Assembly: GCF_900091575.1 (NCBI RefSeq)
Contig: NZ_FMCR01000004.1
Span: forward strand, 310,001-374,000
Source: Micromonospora saelicesensis
GTDB taxonomy: Bacteria; Actinomycetota; Actinomycetes; Mycobacteriales; Micromonosporaceae
Length of the DNA: 64,000 nucleotides
Direction of reading: 5' to 3'
Under the pieces are notes generated by a model. That model ran no database searches, was not told the origin of the DNA, and was given only the letters and a program-made list of their open reading frames with translations. Position numbers and translations under genes: made by a program. This document shows positions 58,586 through 64,000 of this stretch, piece by piece; the stretch's first letter is position 1, and the number at the start of each line of letters is the position of its first letter.

Positions 58586-60778
58586 GTGAGGATCACCGAG
58601 ATCCGGGTGCACGGGGTCGCCGACAAGGGGCCCGAGACGATCCTCGACCGACCGATCGTCGCGCGGGTCGCGGGAGACGACAACGCCGGCTTCTACCGGC
58701 CACGGCCCGGTTACGGTGCCACCGCGGACCGCAACGGGGTGACGCTTGAGGCGTACCGCTGGAGCAGGCTGACCGGCGGCACCGCCACCCGGACGTTCTC
58801 CCTGGTCCTGCTTCTGCCGTTCATGCTCAGCAACATCGCGGTCTGGATGCTGCCGGTCACCGGACGCGGCGGCCACGCCGCGCGGGCGCTGTGCCGCCTG
58901 TTGGCCGCGACGATGACCGCGATGTACGTGCTCTCCACCGTCGGGGTGTCCCTCGACCTGATCGCCTGGCAGTGCGCGGCCTACCCGAGGTGCCTGGAGG
59001 GGCGGCGCGAGTTTTCCTGGCTGGGCGACGTGCCGCCCGGGCAGCGGCTCGCGCTGCTGGCCGTACCACCGATCATCGCGATCGTCCTGATCTGGCGGCT
59101 CGGTGCCCGGACCTGGCAGCTCCCCGAGGACAGCGACCACGCGCCCGGGGTGGGTGCGGACCGGCTCGACGCGCCCGGCTTCTGGGACACCCGCTCGCTG
59201 CTGCGCCGCCTGCGCTCGGTCCACGTCGCGGTGGCGCTGGGCACGCTCGATGTGACTCTCCTGCTGGTTCTGGCGCCGCACGACGCCACACTGCCCGGCT
59301 GGCTGCTGCTCGCCGCGGACGTGACGCTGCTCGCGGGCGCGGTGGTGCTGCTCTGCCGGCCGGCGATCGAGCGGCGCGGAGAGCAGGACCAGCGGAGTTC
59401 GCGGACGATCCGCTGGGCGGCCGTCGCGCTCACCGCGCTGACCCTGGGGTACGCGGTGCTGCCACGGCCGCCGTGGAAGGCCGAGGGGATGTTGCCGGGC
59501 TACGGGATGCTGGTCGCCGGGCTGTTCGCCGGGCAGGTGGTACTGCTCGCGATGCTCGGCCTGGTGGTCGTGGTGCAGCGCCGGTCCCTCCGCCGCCCAT
59601 TCTTCCTGCTGGCCGGGCTGGGCGCGCCGGTGCTGATCACCGTCGCGATCGGGCTGGGCGTCGCCTACTCCTCGGGCGTGACCTACGGGCTCGCCGAGTA
59701 TCTGGACCGGGGTTCCAGCCCGACGCCCGCACGGCCGCTGCCGCCTGGCGCGCCACCGTTGTCGCCGCCGATCGCCTACCGCTGGGTCACCCTCGGCTTC
59801 ACCCTCGCAGTGCTCCTGGTGGTCGTGACGGCTCTACTCGTACCCCGGATTCGGCGTGCTCGTCGACGTCGGGAGGCCGAGGAACTGGTCTGGCGGGACT
59901 ACCCGGAAGCCTCCCGGGCGGCCCCCGAACGGGTCCGGGCCGTCCGCGACGCGATCGTGCGCGCCCGACTCACGGATCGGCTCGGGCCGCTGCTGGCCAC
60001 CGCGTACGTGGTGTTGGCGCTGCTCACCCTCGCGGCGGCCGGGCTCTCGGTGATCGGTCCCGGCCCGGGTGCGCTCGCGCTGCGACTCGGTGGCGAGCCG
60101 CTGGCCCGTCCGGTGATCTTCGTGACCGACCTGGGCGCCCTGCTGATCGGGCTGTTCGCCACGGTCCTCGCGGTGATGGGACTTGTCGCCTACCGATCCG
60201 GCCCGATCCGGCTGGTCGGGGTGCTCTGGGAGCTGGCCACCTTCTGGCCGCGTGCCGCGCATCCGCTCGCCCCGCCCTGCTACGTCGAGCGGGCGGTCCC
60301 CGAGCTGACCCGCCGCATCGGGCGGCTCACCGCCGACGGGAACGCGGTGGTGCTGTCCGGGCAGAGTCACGGCAGTGTGCTCGCGGCGGTGACGATCCTT
60401 CAACTCCCCGACCACTGCCGCCGGCGGGTGGCCCTGCTCACCTACGGCTCCCCGCTCGGCAACCGCTACCGGCGGATCTTCCCGGCATACGTCAGTGACG
60501 AGATGTTGCGCGAGGTCGGCGGCCGGTTGGCCTGGCGGTGGATCAACCTGTGGCGGTACACCGACGCGGTGGGCGGAGCGGTGTTCGTCCCGTTCGTCGA
60601 CGGACCCGACGACCGGGCCGCCCGCGTCGATCGTCGGGTACGGGATCCGAAGGGACTGCTCATCCCGCCGACCGACACCGTGCCCCCGCCGGTGCAGGGC
60701 CACCGGTTCACACCGGACGACGACTTCCACGCCGCGATCGGCGAGTTGGTCGAGCGCCTGGAACGGGCGGACGGGTGA
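58586..60778 (+). CDS. Large polytopic membrane protein with lipase-like C-terminus
   Basis: The 730-residue protein starts with ITEIRVHGVADKGPETIL, has about ten to twelve membrane helices (residues 65-560) and a soluble C-terminal region with VVLSGQSHGSVLAAVTIL, a G-x-S-x-G nucleophile elbow with Ser594, and an alpha/beta-hydrolase-like TYGSPLGNRYR. A long soluble stretch with the initial HGV could pair with it, as in lipase-like families. No name is recognised. GTG 58586 has GGGAGGGC about 8 bp upstream, so it is preferred over earlier starts. Confidence 0.72.
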   Translation: MRITEIRVHGVADKGPETILDRPIVARVAGDDNAGFYRPRPGYGATADRNGVTLEAYRWSRLTGGTATRTFSLVLLLPFMLSNIAVWMLPVTGRGGHAARALCRLLAATMTAMYVLSTVGVSLDLIAWQCAAYPRCLEGRREFSWLGDVPPGQRLALLAVPPIIAIVLIWRLGARTWQLPEDSDHAPGVGADRLDAPGFWDTRSLLRRLRSVHVAVALGTLDVTLLLVLAPHDATLPGWLLLAADVTLLAGAVVLLCRPAIERRGEQDQRSSRTIRWAAVALTALTLGYAVLPRPPWKAEGMLPGYGMLVAGLFAGQVVLLAMLGLVVVVQRRSLRRPFFLLAGLGAPVLITVAIGLGVAYSSGVTYGLAEYLDRGSSPTPARPLPPGAPPLSPPIAYRWVTLGFTLAVLLVVVTALLVPRIRRARRRREAEELVWRDYPEASRAAPERVRAVRDAIVRARLTDRLGPLLATAYVVLALLTLAAAGLSVIGPGPGALALRLGGEPLARPVIFVTDLGALLIGLFATVLAVMGLVAYRSGPIRLVGVLWELATFWPRAAHPLAPPCYVERAVPELTRRIGRLTADGNAVVLSGQSHGSVLAAVTILQLPDHCRRRVALLTYGSPLGNRYRRIFPAYVSDEMLREVGGRLAWRWINLWRYTDAVGGAVFVPFVDGPDDRAARVDRRVRDPKGLLIPPTDTVPPPVQGHRFTPDDDFHAAIGELVERLERADG

Positions 60779-60787
60779 CCAGCCGGG

Positions 60788-61807
60788 TCAGAGGGTGAGC
60801 TGCCAGTCGGTCCAGGAGTCCACCGGACGGAAGCCGAGCTGCTCGTTGATCGCCACCATGTAGCTGTTGCTGGCGGCGTTGATGGTGTCGATGCTCCGCA
60901 CCGCCGGCTCGTGGGTGAGCAGGTGGTGCAGGTTCTCCGCCTTGGCGATGAGGCCGAGCCGGTGCCCACGGTGTGCGGGGTCGACGATGGTGATCTGCTG
61001 GAACGCGTGCCAGTCGGCGGAGGCGCCAACCTCCAGGAGCGTCCAGGCGACCAGCCGGCCGGACGCCTCGTGTCGCATCCCGAGGTGGTACCGCCGGCGG
61101 CCCTTGGCCTCCAGGGCCCGATCGGTGCCCCGGATGCGCTCGGCGTCCACCTGCTCCGGCTCCCACTGCATGTCACCAAGGGGCGCGTCCATCATCAGCC
61201 GGCCGTCCAGGTAGGCGATGTCCGTCAGATACTCCTCCGGGGTGGCGCCCTGCCAGCACACCGATCGGTACCCCTCGGCCCGGGGCTGGGCCTCGACGAG
61301 TGCCGCGCGGAGCGCGACCCGGTCGATCTCGGCGATCTCCAGCCGGCGACGCACCTCGACCAACGCGGCCTGCGCTCCGGTCGACGCGGCGAACGCAGCG
61401 CCCGCCACGTTCCGGGCCGGCCCGCCGGGCAACGCGGAGACGGTCAGCCCGACGACCCGCTTGCGGCCGTGCTCGCGCAGCAGCCGTACGCCGTACTCGT
61501 GCAGTGCCCGACCGACGCCCCGGCGCCGCAGCTCCGGACGCACCTTCAGCTCGACGGTGGCGTTGTCGGTGTTGTCGAGCTGCGGCAGGTCCAGTTGCAG
61601 GAAGCCGGCCGGGACACCGTCCAGTCGGGCCAGCGCCCAGAGCGTCCGGGTGCCGGGCAACGGCGTGTGGAACAGCGCGTCGAAGCGGCGCCGGCAGAAG
61701 GGCGGTAGGTCCGGCAGATCCGCGTCGTTGACCGCCACCCCGATCCGGTACGCCTCGTCGACGGAAGTCCGGTCGGCGCCGTCGAACGACGCGATGGTGA
61801 TGCTCAT
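60788..61807 (-). CDS. GNAT family N-acetyltransferase (two-domain)
   Basis: The 339-residue protein has two GNAT-like domains: VELKVRPELRRRGVGRALHEYGV and ITIVDPAHRGHRLGLIAKAENL plus NEQLGFRPVDSW. The overall layout resembles actinobacterial two-domain GNAT proteins that modify small amines or antibiotics, but the acceptor is unknown. ATG 61807 is the start; it lies 27 bp downstream of an intrinsic terminator. A 14-codon leader ORF overlaps that terminator. Confidence 0.82.
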   Translation of the reverse strand: MSITIASFDGADRTSVDEAYRIGVAVNDADLPDLPPFCRRRFDALFHTPLPGTRTLWALARLDGVPAGFLQLDLPQLDNTDNATVELKVRPELRRRGVGRALHEYGVRLLREHGRKRVVGLTVSALPGGPARNVAGAAFAASTGAQAALVEVRRRLEIAEIDRVALRAALVEAQPRAEGYRSVCWQGATPEEYLTDIAYLDGRLMMDAPLGDMQWEPEQVDAERIRGTDRALEAKGRRRYHLGMRHEASGRLVAWTLLEVGASADWHAFQQITIVDPAHRGHRLGLIAKAENLHHLLTHEPAVRSIDTINAASNSYMVAINEQLGFRPVDSWTDWQLTL

Positions 61808-61833
61808 GCCGGTGAGCGTGCACCGTACAAAAG

Positions 61834-61868
61834 CGATCGGGCCAGCGAATTATTCGCTGGCCCGATCG
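61834..61868 (-). terminator. Attenuator-like intrinsic terminator before the GNAT gene
   Basis: On the minus strand a perfect 15 bp stem (61854-61868 with 61834-61848; CGATCGGGCCAGCGA) and a 5 bp loop are followed by CTTTTG. It ends 27 bp before the GNAT ATG, so it lies inside that transcript's leader, not at the end of a gene. Its loop contains the stop codon TAA of the 14-codon leader ORF. Confidence 0.7.
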
Positions 61869-61894
61869 AACGTGGTCGGGAGGGACACTCGCAC
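61850..61894 (-). CDS. 14-residue leader ORF overlapping the terminator
   Basis: GTG 61894 has GGAGG 4 bp upstream and encodes MRVSLPTTFDRASE, ending at TAA (61850-61852) inside the terminator loop. The 5' half of the terminator stem is the end of the ORF. A ribosome translating or ending there would block the terminator, as in leader-peptide attenuators. The ORF is very short, so the evidence is mainly the geometry. Confidence 0.45.
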   Translation of the reverse strand: MRVSLPTTFDRASE

Positions 61895-61960
61895 AACGCC
61901 TCCGGCGTTGGGTCGCAAGAACTTCAAAAGTCTTCGGCGAAATGCCCTCCCGCACGGAGC

Positions 61961-61989
61961 ATCTTGCGCCGTCCGGTTCCTGTCGTCAA
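61961..61989 (-). promoter_or_regulatory. Putative promoter for the GNAT leader
   Basis: TTGACG (61984-61989) and CAAGAT (61961-61966) lie 17 bp apart on the minus strand. This would give a leader of about 120 nt before the terminator. The minus-10 is only a moderate match. Confidence 0.4.
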
Positions 61990-62001
61990 GTCCGTAGCGG
62001 C

Positions 62002-62029
62002 GGGTTTTCCACACTCACAGCGAAAACCC
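62002..62029 (-). terminator. Hairpin after thrC
   Basis: GGGTTTTC and GAAAACCC (8 bp perfect arms, 12 bp loop) start 43 bp after the thrC stop. There is no long T-run beyond the arms, so termination is possible but not certain. Confidence 0.5.
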
Positions 62030-62071
62030 AGTTACCGACTGATCGACTCGGCCCCGGTCCGAACGAGCCTG

Positions 62072-63358
62072 TCAGCCGAGGAGGCCGGCGTCACGGGCGG
62101 CGCGCAGCGAGGGCTTGATGTGGTGGGTCGGCCCGACCTGGCCGGCCACCGCGTCGATGGTCTTCAGGCCCTCGCCGGTGTTGAACACGACGGTCTCGGC
62201 CGTCGGGTCGAGCCGACCGGACTCGACCAGCTTGCGCAGCACGGCCACTGTGACCCCACCCGCGGTTTCGGCGAAGACCCCGGTGGTACGGGCCAGATCG
62301 CGAATGCCCGCGCGGATCTCGTCGTCGTCGGCGTACTCCATCCAGCCGCCGGTGCGGCGGACCGCCTCCAGGGCGTAGAGGCCGGCCGCCGGGTCGCCGA
62401 TGTTGAGCGACTTGGCGATGCCGGTGGGCTTGACCGGGACGATCGTGTCGGTCTCGCCGTGCAGGGCGACGGCGATCGGGTTGCAGCCGGCGGACTGCGC
62501 GCCGAAGACCTTCCAGCCGTCGGCGGGCGCCTCGACCAGGCCGATCTCCACCAGCTCGGAGAACGCCTTGTCAATCTTGGTGAGCAGCTCGCCGCTGGCC
62601 ATCGGGATGACCACCTGCGCCGGAATCCGCCAGCCGAGCTGCTCGGCCACCTCGTAGCCGAGGGTCTTGGAGCCCTCCGCGTAGTACGGCCGGACGTTCA
62701 CGTTGACGAACGCGGTGTCCTCGAATTCGTCGGTCTCCACCAGCTCGCCGCAGAGCCGGTTGACATCGTCGTACGAGCCGTCGATGGCGACCAGTTCGCC
62801 GCCGTAGACGGCGGTGGTGATGACCTTGCCCTGCTCCAGGTCGCTGGGGATGAAGACCACCGAGGGCACCCCGGCGCGGGCGGCGTGGGCGGCCACCGAG
62901 TTGGCCAGGTTGCCGGTCGACGCGCAGGCGAACCGGCTGAACCCGAGCGCCTTGGCGGCGGTGAGCGCCACCGAGACGACCCGGTCCTTGAACGAGTGGG
63001 TGGGGTTGGCACTGTCGTCCTTGACCCAGAGCGGTGCGGTGATGCCCAGCTCGGCGGCGAGGTGCGGGGCCGCCACCAGTGGGGTCAGCCCCGGGTCGAG
63101 GGTGACCCGGCTGGCCGGGTCCTGACCGGCGGGGAGCAGGGCGGCGTACCGCCAGATGTTGTTCGGGCCGGCCTCGATCTGCTCGCGGGTGACGGTGGCC
63201 AGTGCTGCGGTGTCGTAGTCGACTTCCAGCGGGCCGAAACACTCGTAACAGGCGTGCTGGGCGGCGAGCGGGTAGCGGGCCGAACAGGCACGGCAGACCA
63301 GGGCGCGGGCGGGGCTGGCGGAGGTGTCGATGCCGGAGGCGACGAGCGTCGACGTCAT
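62072..63358 (-). CDS. thrC: Threonine synthase
   Basis: The 428-residue PLP enzyme has an N-terminal Cys-rich piece (CRACSARYPLAAQHACYECFG), the PLP Lys in NPTHSFKDRVV, and SGELLTKIDKAF and GGVTVAVLRKLVESG further on. It makes threonine from O-phosphohomoserine and thereby competes with methionine synthesis. The SAM-I riboswitch upstream fits control by SAM. ATG 63358 is the start. Hom and thrB are not next to it. Confidence 0.93.
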   Translation of the reverse strand: MTSTLVASGIDTSASPARALVCRACSARYPLAAQHACYECFGPLEVDYDTAALATVTREQIEAGPNNIWRYAALLPAGQDPASRVTLDPGLTPLVAAPHLAAELGITAPLWVKDDSANPTHSFKDRVVSVALTAAKALGFSRFACASTGNLANSVAAHAARAGVPSVVFIPSDLEQGKVITTAVYGGELVAIDGSYDDVNRLCGELVETDEFEDTAFVNVNVRPYYAEGSKTLGYEVAEQLGWRIPAQVVIPMASGELLTKIDKAFSELVEIGLVEAPADGWKVFGAQSAGCNPIAVALHGETDTIVPVKPTGIAKSLNIGDPAAGLYALEAVRRTGGWMEYADDDEIRAGIRDLARTTGVFAETAGGVTVAVLRKLVESGRLDPTAETVVFNTGEGLKTIDAVAGQVGPTHHIKPSLRAARDAGLLG

Positions 63359-63370
63359 GTCGAGAGTCCT

Positions 63371-63505
63371 CTCATCTTTCCCCGCATCGCACGGTGCGGC
63401 GGGGACGGAATTGGCACCTGCCCCGCGGGTCGCTCAGCGGTGAGCGCGCAGGGTGGTTGCCGGGGCGTCGTCGGGCCGTATCCCTCAGCCCCTCTGGATG
63501 AGGTA
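63371..63505 (-). ncRNA. SAM-I riboswitch (S-box) upstream of thrC
   Basis: On the minus strand CTCATCCAGAGGGGCTGAGGG, then CGGCCCGACGACGCCCCGGCAACC, then CAGGTGCCAATTCCGTCC and GAAAGATGAG match the SAM-I aptamer: P1 is formed by CTCATC/GATGAG. The aptamer ends about 12 nt before the thrC ATG, next to the GAGAGGA ribosome-binding region, so translational control is likely. Confidence 0.93.
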
Positions 63506-63609
63506 TTCAGTTGTGCCATCGAGTCTAGGACAACGCTGTCGGTCGTTGCTACCGCAGATCCCACGGTGTGAGCCGACCGCCGGCATCCTGGTTGGCGGCG
63601 CGCCGCTGG

Positions 63610-63810
63610 TCAGCGTCGGCGTCGACGCCCGACGTAGAACGCCACGGCCCCGAAGACGGCCAGTACGGCCACGAGAATCCAGCCGGCGGTCGCGATGGCG
63701 CCGCCCGTGGGCCGTTCGCTGCCGGCGAGCAGCCAGACCGCACCCGCCACGACGAGAAGCGCGACCAGGACGGACACCATGGTGACCACGGCGCGCTGCC
63801 CAGGAGTCAT
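63610..63810 (-). CDS. Small membrane protein (66 residues)
   Basis: The 66-residue protein has two hydrophobic helices (VVTMVSVLVALLVVAGAVWLLAG and AGWILVAVLAVFGAVAFYVG) and a basic end GRRRRR. The ATG overlaps the TGA of the upstream small gene (ATGA). Function unknown. Confidence 0.6.
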   Translation of the reverse strand: MTPGQRAVVTMVSVLVALLVVAGAVWLLAGSERPTGGAIATAGWILVAVLAVFGAVAFYVGRRRRR

Positions 63811-63989
63811 CGCTGCCGCCGCGGTCGGTCGGTGCCGGGCATCGCGGCCCCCGGGTTGGCCAGGATCTCGGCGACCGAGCGGCCGCCGATGGTCAGCGAC
63901 CCGAGCAGGGCCGTGCGGGCCTGCTCGGCTTCGGCTTCGGCGGCTCGAATCGCATCGCGGACGTGCTCGCCGAGGGTGAGGTTGTCCAC
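63807..63989 (-). CDS. Small helical protein (60 residues), possibly longer
   Basis: The 60-residue protein is mostly helical (HVRDAIRAAEAEAEQARTALLG) with a basic tail (PGTDRPRRQR). GTG 63989 is a possible start, but the window ends 11 bp later, so a longer form cannot be excluded. It overlaps the next small membrane protein gene by four bases. Function unknown. Confidence 0.5.
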   Translation of the reverse strand: MDNLTLGEHVRDAIRAAEAEAEQARTALLGSLTIGGRSVAEILANPGAAMPGTDRPRRQR

Positions 63990-64000
63990 GGCACGCCGGG

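Overview
The window is 64 kb of very GC-rich chromosomal DNA with many GTG starts, four-base GTGA/ATGA gene overlaps and tightly packed genes on both strands. It comes from a high-GC actinomycete. MshD (mycothiol), a GlnR-type nitrogen regulator, an HbhA-like cluster, a DUF2993/LmeA protein and a CIRCE-controlled groEL all fit Actinobacteria, and the overall flavour (several SAM riboswitches, PHO boxes, PaaN, SigJ) is that of the Micromonosporaceae (Micromonospora/Salinispora type). The family-level placement is inference. No rRNA, tRNA, transposase, integrase, CRISPR array or biosynthetic megasynthase is visible, so this reads as core-genome sequence with a little accessory material.

Layout. 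1-9.8 kb: end of a LuxR-type regulator, WYL regulator, SDR, AlaX-like editing protein, hydrolases, an XRE-HbhA-DUF2516 operon, asparaginase, BKACE enzyme, YgfZ and Fur. 9.8-27.7 kb: a block whose order recalls the M. tuberculosis Rv0812-Rv0820 neighbourhood (class IV aminotransferase, nitrobindin, sseC-cysA, lmeA, glnR, mshD, pst), with extra genes inserted. It contains a 25-codon cysteine-rich leader ORF upstream of cysA, a PHO box before pstSCAB, and one low-GC islet encoding a secreted SH3-like protein. 27.7-36.7 kb: NUDIX, oxidoreductase, low-affinity phosphate uptake (DUF47-pit), polyphosphate kinase 2, SigJ, DUF402 and a DinG-type helicase. 36.7-48 kb: AI-2E transporter, GroES-like protein, PrsW protease, a PLP enzyme behind a SAM-IV riboswitch, FUSC protein, HD protein, GlcD-like oxidase and GlpD. 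48-64 kb: membrane-embedded subtilisin, GNAT proteins, groEL with two CIRCE operators, CspA, PaaN, a large membrane protein with a lipase-like end, an acetyltransferase behind an attenuator-like leader, and thrC behind a SAM-I riboswitch.

How the genes work together. Phosphate is the strongest theme: high-affinity Pst, Pit with its DUF47 partner and PPK2 lie within about 9 kb, and two PHO-box-like direct-repeat arrays flank them. Sulfur and methionine form a second theme: cysA-sseC with its Cys-rich leader, MshD, and two different SAM riboswitch classes (SAM-IV and SAM-I). Protein folding and envelope quality control are represented by GroEL, the GroES-like protein, PrsW and the membrane subtilisin.

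The most interesting non-coding structures are: a roughly 50 bp palindrome present twice (6.2 and 28.7 kb); three further long palindromes at 48.1 and 56.5-56.7 kb; a 50 bp tandem repeat at 58.4 kb; and a 14-codon ORF whose stop codon lies in the loop of a terminator just before an acetyltransferase gene. I did not find a wholly new multi-gene system. The regulatory leaders and palindromes are the best candidates for undescribed biology.
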